The notes under the pieces: generated by a model
What the model was told of the DNA's origin: nothing
The model's input: the letters and a program-made list of their open reading frames with translations, nothing else
The model's database searches: none
Source of the DNA: Aquabacterium sp029268225
Lineage (GTDB): Bacteria; Pseudomonadota; Gammaproteobacteria; Burkholderiales; Burkholderiaceae_C
Length of the DNA: 64,000 bases
Direction: 5' to 3'
Assembly (NCBI RefSeq): GCF_037482285.1
Contig: NZ_JBBEYB010000003.1
Span: 242,063 to 306,062, forward strand
Translations under genes and position numbers: made by a program
In this document: one piece after another, positions 16,724-26,600 of the stretch
Position numbering within the stretch: the stretch's first letter is position 1
How the letters are laid out: every line of letters begins with the position of its first letter

Positions 16724-18181
16724 ATGGACCTGCCATTCAAGTTGGTGATGTTGTGGACCGATGTGGTCCTATGGGTGATGTTGCTTGGCTTGGGGCTGTA
16801 TGTCCGCCAGGTTCGGCGCGATGCGGCCTTGCGGGCGACATGGCGCCGCGTCTTTGTCACACCATCTGCCATGGCCTCCGCCGTGTTGTTGGGATTGATG
16901 CTGTTGATCACCTTGGTCGACAGTGTGCATTTCCGTCGAGCCCTGCCTGATGTGGCTGGCGGCGCACGGGCTTTTGACACGCGCACCGAGTCTGTTCTGG
17001 ATCTGGGGCTTTCCAAGCTGATTGCCAGTCGAGAGAACAGCTACTCCCAGCCCCTGGCCACCCACGGCTTCAGCAAGCAAGCAGTTCCTCCGTCACCCGG
17101 AGCCAAGCCGATGCTGGACGAGCACGGTGTGCCTGTGCTGCCCGCGCGGGCCTACCCCCGTTTGAGCCACGGAGGGGCAGGGCTGGAGGATCCGGAGGGA
17201 GACTGGGCGGGCGACATCGCGGTGCGCTTGGTTTTTGGGGGGATGGCTGGTGTGGTGGTCAGCTTCCTACTGTGGACCCTGATGTGCCGGCGTGCTAAAC
17301 CTTCGCAGGCGGCGGGCCAGCAGCCTGTGGCGTGGCGCGCGGCCTGGATCACCGCCTCCGTGTTGGCCTTGTTGATCGGGTGGGGCGTGGCGCTCAGTTG
17401 GGGGCAGGGCTATCACGTCTTTGGCACCGACCGGACCGGCAACGATGTGCTGTACATGACGATCAAGAGCATCCGCACGGCTTTTGTCATCGGGAGCTTG
17501 GCCACCATTGCCACCTTGCCTTTTGCCCTGGCATTCGGCATTGCCGCAGGCTACTTCAAGGGCTGGGTGGACGATGTCATTCAGTACGTCTACACCGTGC
17601 TGTCGTCTGTGCCTAATATTTTGCTGATTGCCGCATGCGTGCTGATGGTGCAGGTCTTTCTCGATAAGCATCCGGAGTTGTTCGAGACCGGTTTGGAGCG
17701 AGCAGACCTGAAAATCTTCCTGCTTTGCCTGATCCTGGGGCTGACGGGCTGGGCAGGCTTGTGCCGTTTGCTGCGGGCCGAAACGCTCAAGCTACGGGAG
17801 CTCGAGTACGTACAAGCTGCCACCGCTTTCGGCGTCAGTCATTGGCGCATCATGCTGCGACACATTCTGCCCAACGTCATGCACTTGGTGCTCATCACCA
17901 CGGTGCTGGAGTTTTCGGGGCTCATCCTCTACGAGGCGGTGCTGTCCTATGTGGGGGTCGGGGTGGACCCCTCCATGAACAGCTTTGGCGGCATGATCAA
18001 CCAGGCCCGTGTCGAAATGTCTCGAGACCCGATTGTCTGGTGGTCCTTCTTGGCCGCGTTTGTGTTCATGGTCGCCATCGTCTTGTCGGCCAATCTGTTT
18101 GCCGACGCCGTGCGTGATGCATTCGATCCACGCGCTCGCGTTTACCGACCTCGCGCCCGCGCGGTCGCTCAGCCCACCTGA
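16724..18181 (+). CDS. Peptide ABC transporter permease (DppC/OppC-like)
   Basis: A 485-residue permease, longer than the usual 300 because of extra N-terminal membrane segments and a periplasmic insert (about 60-150). The EAA loop ELEYVQAATAFGVSHWRIMLRHILPN is typical of DppC. LSYVGVGVDPSMNSFGGMIN near the C-terminus is the family signature. It pairs with the permease just upstream. The ATPase gene starts 7 bases downstream. Confidence 0.93.
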   Translation: MDLPFKLVMLWTDVVLWVMLLGLGLYVRQVRRDAALRATWRRVFVTPSAMASAVLLGLMLLITLVDSVHFRRALPDVAGGARAFDTRTESVLDLGLSKLIASRENSYSQPLATHGFSKQAVPPSPGAKPMLDEHGVPVLPARAYPRLSHGGAGLEDPEGDWAGDIAVRLVFGGMAGVVVSFLLWTLMCRRAKPSQAAGQQPVAWRAAWITASVLALLIGWGVALSWGQGYHVFGTDRTGNDVLYMTIKSIRTAFVIGSLATIATLPFALAFGIAAGYFKGWVDDVIQYVYTVLSSVPNILLIAACVLMVQVFLDKHPELFETGLERADLKIFLLCLILGLTGWAGLCRLLRAETLKLRELEYVQAATAFGVSHWRIMLRHILPNVMHLVLITTVLEFSGLILYEAVLSYVGVGVDPSMNSFGGMINQARVEMSRDPIVWWSFLAAFVFMVAIVLSANLFADAVRDAFDPRARVYRPRARAVAQPT

Positions 18182-18188
18182 GGTGCAC

Positions 18189-20069
18189 ATGCTGCTGACC
18201 GATGATCTCCACGTGACGCTGGATGCGGAAGCCGGTCTGGTGCGTGCCCTCGACGGCCTCAGCCTGACGCTGCAGCGTGGCGAAACCTTTGCCTTGGTGG
18301 GGGAATCGGGATGCGGCAAGAGCATGACCGCTCTGGCTTTGATGCGCCTCTTGCCTGACAACGGTCGCATCGATCAGGGCAGGGTCGATCTGGGTGCCGA
18401 TGTCCCGGATGGCAAGCCCACGGAGTTGCTCTACCTGCCTGAGCGCGAGATGCGGCGCATCCGCGGGGGGCATGTTGGCATCATCTTTCAGGAGCCTGCG
18501 ACCTGCCTCAACCCTGTCATGCGCGTGGGAGATCAGATCGTTGAGTCGATCGAGGCACACACCACCTTGCGTGGTTCGGCTGCGCGGCGCAAGGCCATCG
18601 AGTGGTTGCGCCGTGTCGGGATTCCAGAGCCTGAGCGCCGCATTGACAGCTACCCCTTCGAGATGAGTGGAGGGCAGAAGCAGCGCGTCATGATCGCGAT
18701 GACCCTCGCTGCCGAACCGCGTTACCTGATCGCCGATGAACCGACCACGGCGCTGGACGTGACCGTCCAGAAACAGGTTCTGGATTTGCTCAAAACGCTC
18801 CAGCAGGAGCGAGATCTGGGCCTCCTCCTCATCACGCACGACCTCGGCGTGGTGGCGGACATGGCACACCGCGTTGCCCTGATGTATGCGGGCCAGATCA
18901 TCGAAGAGGCGCCGGCGGCAGACTTTTTCGCACAACCGCGCCACCCCTACGCAAGGATGCTCTTGCAAGCTTTGCCCGACGCTCAGAGTCGCGGCAAGCC
19001 TCTGGTGTCGATCGGTGGCACGGTACCGCCGCTTTGGCAAACGTTCGAGGGATGCCGTTTTGCGCCCCGGTGCGACCGAGTGCAGGTGTCATGTCGGCAA
19101 CAGCGTCCTCTGCTCGAGCGAGACACCGCCCAGGGTGAGGCCGCCGTACGCTGTTGGTTCCCGCTCACGCCGCCCTCGCAGGCCGAGCAGCCCGAGGTGG
19201 TCGTCCGCGTGCCCTCCAGCGGGAGCGACCTTGCTGTCACACCTCCAGTCCTCCTGGAAGTGCAGTCACTCAGTGTGGCATTTCGCAGCGGCGGCGGGCT
19301 GTTCCGCCGTCGTCATGAGGTTGCGGCCGTGCAAGATGTGTCCTTCACGCTACGTGCCGGTCAAACACTGGCATTGGTCGGTGAATCCGGTTGTGGCAAG
19401 ACCACCACAGGCAGGGCCATCGTCCAGTTGTTGCGGGATCAGGCGCAGGCGCACGTCAGCGGGCAGGCATGGCTTCACCAAGGAGCCGAGCGCCTGGATT
19501 TGGTTGCAGCATCCTCAGCGGCGCTGAGGGAGGCGCGACAAGCCATCCAGATGGTGTTCCAGGACCCCTTCGCCTCGCTCAACCCTCGCATGCGGGTGTC
19601 GGAGATCCTGGAGGAAGGGCTGTGCTCCTTGCGTCCGGACTGGTCGGCCGCAAAGCGCTTGAACCGAGTGGTCGAGTTGGTGGAGCGGGTGGGACTGCGG
19701 GCCGATGCGCTGCAACGGTTTCCGCATGAGTTCTCCGGTGGGCAACGGCAGCGCTTGGCGATTGCTCGCGCACTCGCAGTGGAGCCGCAGGTACTCGTCT
19801 GTGACGAACCAACCTCGGCCCTCGACGTGTCAGTGCAGGCCCAGATTCTGAACTTGCTGCGTGAAGTTCAGGCTCAGATGGGATTGGGTATGCTTTTCAT
19901 CACGCACAACATGGGTGTGGTGTCCTATCTGGCTGACCATGTTGCCGTGATGCAAGGTGGGTGCATCGTGGAGCAAGGCGAGGCTGAGCAGGTACTCAAA
20001 GAGCCTCGGCACAGCTATACGCGCACCTTGCTGGCAGCGGTGCCAGCACATCCGACTCCGCGTGGCTAA
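18189..20069 (+). CDS. Fused dual ATPase of the peptide ABC transporter (DppD-DppF/YejF-like)
   Basis: A 626-residue protein with two complete ATP-binding cassettes in one chain. The first has Walker A GESGCGKS, signature MSGGQKQRV and the oligopeptide-type C-terminal extension (FAPRCDRVQVSC, likely a Fe-S/Zn-like Cys cluster). The second has Walker A GESGCGKTT and signature FSGGQRQRLAIARAL. This replaces separate DppD and DppF proteins. The ATG at 18189 follows TGAGGTG; the longer frame upstream is inside the permease gene. Confidence 0.94.
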   Translation: MLLTDDLHVTLDAEAGLVRALDGLSLTLQRGETFALVGESGCGKSMTALALMRLLPDNGRIDQGRVDLGADVPDGKPTELLYLPEREMRRIRGGHVGIIFQEPATCLNPVMRVGDQIVESIEAHTTLRGSAARRKAIEWLRRVGIPEPERRIDSYPFEMSGGQKQRVMIAMTLAAEPRYLIADEPTTALDVTVQKQVLDLLKTLQQERDLGLLLITHDLGVVADMAHRVALMYAGQIIEEAPAADFFAQPRHPYARMLLQALPDAQSRGKPLVSIGGTVPPLWQTFEGCRFAPRCDRVQVSCRQQRPLLERDTAQGEAAVRCWFPLTPPSQAEQPEVVVRVPSSGSDLAVTPPVLLEVQSLSVAFRSGGGLFRRRHEVAAVQDVSFTLRAGQTLALVGESGCGKTTTGRAIVQLLRDQAQAHVSGQAWLHQGAERLDLVAASSAALREARQAIQMVFQDPFASLNPRMRVSEILEEGLCSLRPDWSAAKRLNRVVELVERVGLRADALQRFPHEFSGGQRQRLAIARALAVEPQVLVCDEPTSALDVSVQAQILNLLREVQAQMGLGMLFITHNMGVVSYLADHVAVMQGGCIVEQGEAEQVLKEPRHSYTRTLLAAVPAHPTPRG

Positions 20070-20081
20070 AAGGGGGGGGCT

Positions 20082-20357
20082 TCAAATGCCCATCTTGCCC
20101 AGCAAGTCCATGACATCGCGCAAGGTGTTGGCCAAGTAAGGGTGCTCGGCAGAGAAGCGGGCATCGATCTCCTGCGCTCGCTGTGCCAAGCTCTCTTCAG
20201 TTTCACTCTCAGACAGGGGGCTGCCTGAGCCCAGCACCTGTTGAATGTCCTGATCAAGTTGGCGCAAGGAGGAGCGCAAATCTTCGTCCACGGGCTGGCC
20301 GGATGCCAACTCCGACTGCAACTTCTTGAGCAGCGCTTCCAGTTCGGTTCGGTTCAT
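20082..20357 (-). CDS. DUF4404-like small protein
   Basis: A 91-residue, mostly helical, acidic protein (MNRTELEALLKKLQSELASG, ending near HPYLANTLRDVMDLLGKMGI). The sequence resembles the DUF4404 family of Gram-negative bacteria, whose function is not known. The ATG at 20357 is preceded by AAGGAG. It converges with the ATPase gene. Confidence 0.8.
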   Translation of the reverse strand: MNRTELEALLKKLQSELASGQPVDEDLRSSLRQLDQDIQQVLGSGSPLSESETEESLAQRAQEIDARFSAEHPYLANTLRDVMDLLGKMGI

Positions 20358-20406
20358 GTGAACTCCTTGTCTCTGATGAGTTCATTCTGCGCTTGTCCCG
20401 CAACCG

Positions 20407-20437
20407 TGAAAAGACAAAGGGGGCCGTCGGCCCCCTT
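20407..20437 (-). terminator. Intrinsic terminator of fabI
   Basis: The stem AAGGGGGCC (20417-20425) / GGCCCCCTT (20429-20437) has a 3-base loop. On the minus strand it is followed by TTGTCTTTTC. It lies 23 bases past the fabI stop. Confidence 0.8.
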
Positions 20438-20459
20438 CGTCGAGATGCTGTGGTGTCTC

Positions 20460-21248
20460 TCAGACGGCATCCGCGCCGCCGCCCATTACCTTGCTGAAGC
20501 CGCCATCCACATAGGTGATCTCTGCCGTGACCCCCGCAGCCAGATCCGACAGCAGGAAAGCAGCGACGTTACCCACGTCATCAATCGTGACGTTGCGACG
20601 CAGTGGAGCGTTTTCCTCCACCACGCTCAGGATCTTGCTGAAACCCTTGATACCCGATGCCGCCAGAGTTTTGATCGGGCCCGCCGAAATGCCGTTGGCA
20701 CGAATGCCTTTGGGGCCGAGGCTGCCGGCGGTGTAGCGCACGCTGGCCTCCAGTGAGGCTTTAGCCAGGCCCATGGTGTTGTATGCCGGCACAATGCGCT
20801 CCGCACCCAGATAAGACAGCGTCAGCAGAGATGCCCCCTCATTCAGGTAAGGCAAAGAGGCCTTGGCCATTGCCGGAAAGCTGTAGGCAGAGATGTCGTG
20901 TGCGACCCGGAAGCCCTCGCGTGTGAGGCCTTCCAGAAAATCCCCCGCAATGGCCTCGCGCGGCGCAAAACCGATGGCATGAACGAAGCCGTCAATCTTT
21001 GGCCACGTCTTGGACAGATCGGCAAACATCGCCTCAATCTGCTCATCACTGCCGACATCGCAGTCAAAGATCAACTCGGAGTCAAACTCCTTGGCGAACT
21101 CGGTGATCCGGTCCTTGAAACGCTCGCCCACGTAGCTGAAAGCCAGTTCGGCGCCTTCGCGCTTGCAGGCCTTGGCGATGCCATAGGCAATCGAGCGGTT
21201 GGACAGCAGGCCAGTGATCAACAGGCGCTTGCCAGCGAGAAATCCCAT
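20460..21248 (-). CDS. fabI: NADH-dependent enoyl-ACP reductase
   Basis: Reduces trans-2-enoyl-ACP in the last step of each fatty acid elongation cycle. In the 262 residues, Tyr146, Tyr156 and Lys163 (YNTMGLAKAS) fall at the same positions as in E. coli FabI. KRLLITGLLSNRSIAYGIA is the nucleotide-binding start. The ATG at 21248 was chosen to open this motif. It has its own terminator, and its start is divergent from the rimP operon promoter. Confidence 0.96.
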   Translation of the reverse strand: MGFLAGKRLLITGLLSNRSIAYGIAKACKREGAELAFSYVGERFKDRITEFAKEFDSELIFDCDVGSDEQIEAMFADLSKTWPKIDGFVHAIGFAPREAIAGDFLEGLTREGFRVAHDISAYSFPAMAKASLPYLNEGASLLTLSYLGAERIVPAYNTMGLAKASLEASVRYTAGSLGPKGIRANGISAGPIKTLAASGIKGFSKILSVVEENAPLRRNVTIDDVGNVAAFLLSDLAAGVTAEITYVDGGFSKVMGGGADAV

Positions 21249-21328
21249 GGGGTCTCCATACAGAATGCTTAACGAGGGGCAGATTTTGGCATGGACGCGG
21301 GGCAAAACACGAAATTACCGTGCACGCC

Positions 21329-21357
21329 TTGCTGTGAAGCGTTCCTCAGGCTAAAAT
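21329..21357 (+). promoter_or_regulatory. Sigma-70-type promoter of the rimP-nusA-infB operon
   Basis: TTGCTG (21329-21334), a 17-base spacer, then TAAAAT (21352-21357). Transcription would begin near 21364, giving a leader of about 120 bases before rimP. Confidence 0.65.
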
Positions 21358-21432
21358 GCAGGATTGGTTGCTTTGCTGGTTGCTGACACTTGTTCGGTTG
21401 CGAGTAAAGTGGATCGTCTCGTGTTTGTCACG

Positions 21433-21463
21433 AATGGGCGGATCTTTCCAGCCCATTTTTTTT
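21433..21463 (+). terminator. Leader terminator (attenuator) upstream of rimP
   Basis: AATGGGC (21433-21439) pairs with GCCCATT (21451-21457), with an inner GGA/TCC pairing. Eight consecutive T follow from 21456. It lies between the promoter and the rimP ATG, so operon expression requires read-through. Control by the downstream nusA product is a reasonable inference, since nusA operons are autoregulated in E. coli. Confidence 0.7.
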
Positions 21464-21483
21464 GCTCGACCGTTTTTCATTGG

Positions 21484-22149
21484 ATGACCTGGCTCAAAGT
21501 TGTTGAAACCACCGTATCCGGCCTCGGCTACGAACTCGTGGACTGCGAACGCAGTTCCGGCGGGTTGCTGCGCGTGTACATCGATCGTTTTCCTGATCAG
21601 GCCTACGATCTGCCCGGTGACTTGGTGACGGTCGATGACTGTGAGAAAGTGACCCGGCAGTTGCAGTACGCGCTGGAAACGGTGGATGCCGACTACAGCC
21701 GTCTCGAAGTGTCTTCGCCCGGCGTGGACCGCCCATTGAAGACGCCCGCGCATTTTGCGCGCTTCGTGGGTGAGCAGGTTGCAATCAGTTTGAAGGTGCC
21801 GTTCCAAGGCGCCAAGAAGTACAGCGGTATCTTGTGCACGGCACAGGACGCCGACCCGGCACAGGTGGAGGCGGGGCAGGCTTGGGGCCTCGTGCTGCGC
21901 TCGCCTGATGCGGACAAGCCGCTCTCCAAGACGGCTGCCAAGAAGCTGGCCAAGGAGCAGGCAAAGGCAGGTCCAGATGCGGTGCTTGGGCCGGTTGATC
22001 AGGTATTAAGTTTCACGCTTGATGAAATTCGCGAGGCCCGCTTGGTGCCTGCTGTGAGTTTCAAAGGGCGTAGCCGTCGGGCGGCAACCCCGGCGGCCGG
22101 TGAAGTTGCCGTGGATGAGGCGCAAGAACTCGGAGGTCAGAAGAAATGA
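21484..22149 (+). CDS. rimP: Ribosome maturation factor RimP
   Basis: Assists 30S subunit assembly. The N-terminal domain (ETTVSGLGYELVDCERS) and the central VDADYSRLEVSSPGVDRPL motif are diagnostic. At 221 residues it is longer than E. coli RimP (150) because of an Ala/Lys-rich insert and tail (AAKKLAKEQAKAG). The ATG at 21484 has a weak ribosome binding site; the upstream open frame would cross the leader terminator. Its stop overlaps nusA as ATGA (22146-22149). Confidence 0.93.
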   Translation: MTWLKVVETTVSGLGYELVDCERSSGGLLRVYIDRFPDQAYDLPGDLVTVDDCEKVTRQLQYALETVDADYSRLEVSSPGVDRPLKTPAHFARFVGEQVAISLKVPFQGAKKYSGILCTAQDADPAQVEAGQAWGLVLRSPDADKPLSKTAAKKLAKEQAKAGPDAVLGPVDQVLSFTLDEIREARLVPAVSFKGRSRRAATPAAGEVAVDEAQELGGQKK

Positions 22150-23621
22150 ATCGTGAATTGCTGATGCTGGTGGACGCCATCTCTCGTGAGAAGAGCGTGG
22201 ACCGTGAAGTGGTGTTTGGTGCGGTGGAGTCCGCGCTGGCCTCCGCGACCAAGAAGCTGTATCAAGGAGAGGTGGACATCCGTGTGGCCATCGATCGTGA
22301 AACAGGTGTCTATGAGACCTTCCGTCGTTGGCATGTGGTGCCCAACGAAGCCGGCCTGCAGTTGCCCGATGCCGAAATCCTGCTGTTCGAAGCGCAGGAG
22401 CAGATCCCCGATATCGAAATCGACGACTACATTGAAGAGTCGATCGAGTCTGTGCCCATCGGTCGCATTGGCGCTCAAGCAGCCAAGCAGGTCATTCTTC
22501 AGAAGATCCGCGATGCCGAGCGCGAGCAACTGCTCAACGATTTCTTGTCCCGTGGCGAGAAGATTTTCGTTGGCACCGTCAAGCGCCTGGACAAAGGCGA
22601 CATCATTGTCGAGTCGGGTCGTGTGGAAGGGCGCCTCAAGCGCACCGAAATGATCCCGAAGGAGAACCTGCGTACCGGCGACCGTGTGCGTGCCTACATG
22701 CTCGGTGTGGATACCCTGGCTCGTGGCCCCCAGATCATGCTGTCGCGCAGCGCGCCTGAGTTCATGATCGAGTTGTTCCGTCAGGAAGTGCCTGAGATTG
22801 AGCAGGGCCTGCTCGAGATCAAGAGCTGCGCCCGTGACCCCGGTTCGCGCGCCAAGATCGCCGTCCTGTCGCACGACAAGCGAGTGGACCCGATTGGAAC
22901 ATGCGTCGGTGTGCGTGGTTCCCGCGTGACCGCCGTTACCAACGAGTTGGCAGGCGAGCGCGTGGACATTGTGCTGTGGTCGGAGGATCCGGCTCAGTTC
23001 GTGATTGGCGCGCTGGCTCCTGCCAACGTGCAATCCATTTTTGTTGATGAAGAGCCGCACGCCATGGACGTGGTTGTGGACGAGGAAAACCTCGCCATCG
23101 CCATCGGTCGTGGTGGGCAGAACGTCCGTCTGGCATCCGAGCTGACGGGCTGGCGCATCAACATCATGTCGGCGGAAGAGTCCGCCCAGAAGCAGGCGAT
23201 TGAGTCTGACTCCATCCGCAAGCTCTTCGTCGACAAGCTCGACGTCGACGCGGAGGTGGCAGACATCCTGATTGCCGAAGGATTTACCAGCCTGGAAGAA
23301 GTGGCCTACGTGCCGCTGCAGGAAATGCTGGAGATCGAATCGTTTGACGAAGACACGGTCAATGAGCTGCGTACCCGCGCGAAGGATGCTTTGCTGACCA
23401 TGGAAATCGCCAAGGAAGAAGAAGTCGAGACTTTGTCGGAAAATCTCAAGGGTCTGGAAGGCTTGACCCCTGAGTTGTTCGCAAAGCTGGCCGACGCAGG
23501 CATCCACACCCGTGACGACCTGGCCGATCTGGCCGTGGACGAACTCACCGAGATCACAGGTGTGGCAGACGATCAGGCGCGGGCCCTCATTCTCAAGGCG
23601 CGCGAGCACTGGTTCGCCTGA
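22146..23621 (+). CDS. nusA: Transcription termination/antitermination factor NusA
   Basis: RNA-polymerase-associated factor acting in pausing, termination and antitermination. The 491 residues carry an N-terminal RNAP-binding domain (1-130), S1 (about 135-200), two KH domains (IGTCVGVRGSRV and IAIGRGGQNVRLA) and C-terminal acidic repeats with helix-hairpin-helix character (LTPELFAKLADAGIHTRDDL). It is coupled to rimP and followed by infB in the conserved order. Confidence 0.97.
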   Translation: MNRELLMLVDAISREKSVDREVVFGAVESALASATKKLYQGEVDIRVAIDRETGVYETFRRWHVVPNEAGLQLPDAEILLFEAQEQIPDIEIDDYIEESIESVPIGRIGAQAAKQVILQKIRDAEREQLLNDFLSRGEKIFVGTVKRLDKGDIIVESGRVEGRLKRTEMIPKENLRTGDRVRAYMLGVDTLARGPQIMLSRSAPEFMIELFRQEVPEIEQGLLEIKSCARDPGSRAKIAVLSHDKRVDPIGTCVGVRGSRVTAVTNELAGERVDIVLWSEDPAQFVIGALAPANVQSIFVDEEPHAMDVVVDEENLAIAIGRGGQNVRLASELTGWRINIMSAEESAQKQAIESDSIRKLFVDKLDVDAEVADILIAEGFTSLEEVAYVPLQEMLEIESFDEDTVNELRTRAKDALLTMEIAKEEEVETLSENLKGLEGLTPELFAKLADAGIHTRDDLADLAVDELTEITGVADDQARALILKAREHWFA

Positions 23622-23683
23622 CATCCCGTCCAACGCCAACCTCTCGACTCATTTAAGCAAGCTCATCGCAAGGATACAAACAC

Positions 23684-26600
23684 ATGGCCGTGACCACCGT
23701 CGCACAACTCGCCGCGGAGCTCAATCGCCCGGCTGCGACACTGTTGGATCAGCTCCAGTCTGCTGGCGTGCAAAAGGCAACGCCGGAAGACGTGCTCACG
23801 GAGGCCGATAAAGAGCGTCTGCTGGAACACCTGCGTACTGCCCACGGCTCTGCCGCTGGGGCAGACCGCAAGAAAATCACGCTGACCCGCAAATCGACCA
23901 CCGAGATCAAGCAGGCTGACGCCTCAGGCAAAGCCCGCACCATTCAGGTCGAAGTCAAGAAGAAACGCGTCTTCGTCAAGCGTGATGACTCCGTCGATGA
24001 CGCAGCTCAAGCCGCTCAGGAAGAGGCTGAACTGGCGCGTCGCGAAGAAGAGGCGCGCAACCAGGCAGAAGCTCTGCGCGTGCAGGAAGAGCAGCTTGCC
24101 GAAGCTCGTCGCCAGCGCGAAGAGCAGGAGCGCCGTGAGCGTGAGGAAGCCGAGGAGCGCGCTCGCGCCGCGGCAGAGCGTGCTGCACGCGAGCTGGCCG
24201 AGCAGGAAGCTGCTGCGGCCAACGCCAAAGCAGGGTCGAAGGCCGCTGCTGCAGCGATCGCCGCGAAGACGGCCGAGCAGGATGCTGCCGAGAAGGCCGC
24301 ACAGGCGGCTCGTCGTGCGGCTGCACTGGAGGCCGGTCGTGCAGAGGCCGCTGCCCTGACTGCCGCCGCCCAACGTGGCAACCGCAACGCCAAGGCGGCT
24401 GAAGCCGCCAAGGCAGCCCCAGTGGTCGAGCAGGCCCCTGTGATCAAGGCTGAAGAGCCCGCACCAGTCAAACCTGTCGAGGCCAGCGCGCCTGCAGCCG
24501 CTGCGCCGGCGCCTGAAGCCGCGAAGCCGACTGCTGTGCGTGTGGTTAAGGCCGCCGACATCGAGGCCGAAGAGAAGAAGCGTGCGGATGATTTGGCTGC
24601 ACGCCGCAAGGCCGCCGAAGCTGAGGCCGCGGCCATCCGCGCCATGATGAACGCGCCGAAGAAGGTGCTCGTGGCGAAGAAGGAAGAGCCCAAGCCTGTG
24701 GAAGCTGCCATCAAGGGCACCATCCACAAGCCGAAGGGAGCACCTGGCGCCGCAGCGCCAGGTGCAGCTACGACGGCAGCCAAGCCCGGAGACAAGAAGT
24801 CGGTCAAGTCCGAGAAGCTGTCCTCCAGCTGGGCCGACGAGAAGAAGCGTGGCGCGCCGGCCGGCAAGGGCCGCACCGATGCGGGTGCATCTCGCAACGG
24901 CTGGAAGGCACCGGGCGGCAAGGGCGGACGTCGTGGCAATGACCGTGGCGAAAGCCAGTCGACGTTTGTGGCGCCAACCGAGCCTCAAATCATCGAAGTC
25001 CATATTCCCGAAACCATCTCTGTGGCCGATCTCGCTCACAAGATGTCCGTCAAGGCCACCGAAGTCATCAAGCAGATGATGAAGTTGGGCCAGATGGTCA
25101 CCATCAACCAGCAACTGGACCAGGAAACGGCCATGATTGTGGTTGAGGAGATGGGTCACCAGGCCTTCGCTGCCAAGCTGGATGATCCGGATGCGTTCCT
25201 GGAAGAGGAACACGCCGATCAGGCCGCCGAGGTGTTCCCCCGTGCGCCGGTGGTGACCGTCATGGGTCACGTCGACCACGGTAAGACCTCGCTGCTGGAC
25301 TACATCCGTACGACGCGTGTGGCCTCGGGCGAAGCCGGCGGCATCACGCAGCACATCGGTGCCTACCACGTCGACACGCCTCGCGGCATGATCACCTTCC
25401 TTGACACCCCGGGTCACGAAGCCTTCACGGCCATGCGTGCTCGCGGTGCCAAGGCAACCGACCTGGTGATTCTGGTGGTGGCCGCCGATGACGGCGTCAT
25501 GCCCCAGACCAAGGAAGCCATTCACCACGCCAAGGCGGCAGGTGTGCCCATCGTGGTGGCGATCAACAAGATCGACAAGCCCGGTGCAGCGCCCGACCGC
25601 GTGAAGCAGGAATTGGTTGGTGAGGAAGTCGTGCCGGAAGAGTACGGCGGTGATTCGCCGTTCGTGCACGTGTCGGCCAAGACCGGCCAAGGCATTGACG
25701 AGCTGTTGGAGCAGGTTCTCCTGCAGGCCGAAGTGCTGGAGTTGACCGCGGCAAAGGATTCGCAAGCCAAGGGTCTGGTCATCGAAGCGCGTCTGGACAA
25801 GGGCCGCGGCCCGGTCGCCACAGTGCTGGTGCAGTCCGGTACGCTCAAGCGCGGTGACGTGGTGTTGGCTGGCGCCAGCTACGGTCGTGTTCGTGCCATG
25901 TTGGACGAGAACGGCAAGGCTTGCGCTGAGGCCGGTCCGTCGATCCCGGTCGAGATCCAAGGCTTGGCAGATGTGCCATCCGCCGGTGACGAGTTCATGG
26001 TGTTGTCGGACGAGCGTCGTGCTCGTGAAATCGCCACCTTCCGTCAAGGCAAGTACCGCAACGTCAAGTTGGCCAAGCAACAAGCCGCCAAGCTCGAAAG
26101 CATTTTCGAGAACATGGGTCAGGGCGACGTGCAAACGCTGGCGCTCATCATCAAGGCCGACGTTCAAGGTTCGCAAGAAGCTTTGGCTGCGTCACTGCTC
26201 AAGCTGTCGACTCCAGAGGTGCGTGTGCAGATTGTGCACGCCGCGGTGGGCGGCATCAGCGAGTCGGATGTCAACTTGGCAATCGCTTCGAAGGCCGTCA
26301 TCATCGGTTTCAACGTGCGTGCCGATGCGGGCGCCCGCAAGCTGGCGGACAACAACGGCGTCGACCTGCGCTACTACAACATCATTTACGACGCCGTGGA
26401 CGATGTGAAGGCAGCGATGGGTGGCATGTTGGCACCGGAGCAGCGCGAAGAAGTCATCGGTTCGGCCGAGATCCGTCAGGTCTTCGTGGCCTCGAAGATC
26501 GGCACGATCGCTGGCTGTATGGTGACCGACGGCGTGGTGCGTCGCAGCGCCAAGCTGCGCCTGCTGCGCGACAACGTGGTCATCTACACCGGCGAGCTGG

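Noticed and set aside
22137..23639. 500-residue open frame antisense to nusA (also 28533-30041 antisense to typA and 42040-43008 antisense to dusA)
   Set aside because: These are shadow frames opposite well-identified genes, with His/Gln/Leu-rich composition and no recognisable domain.
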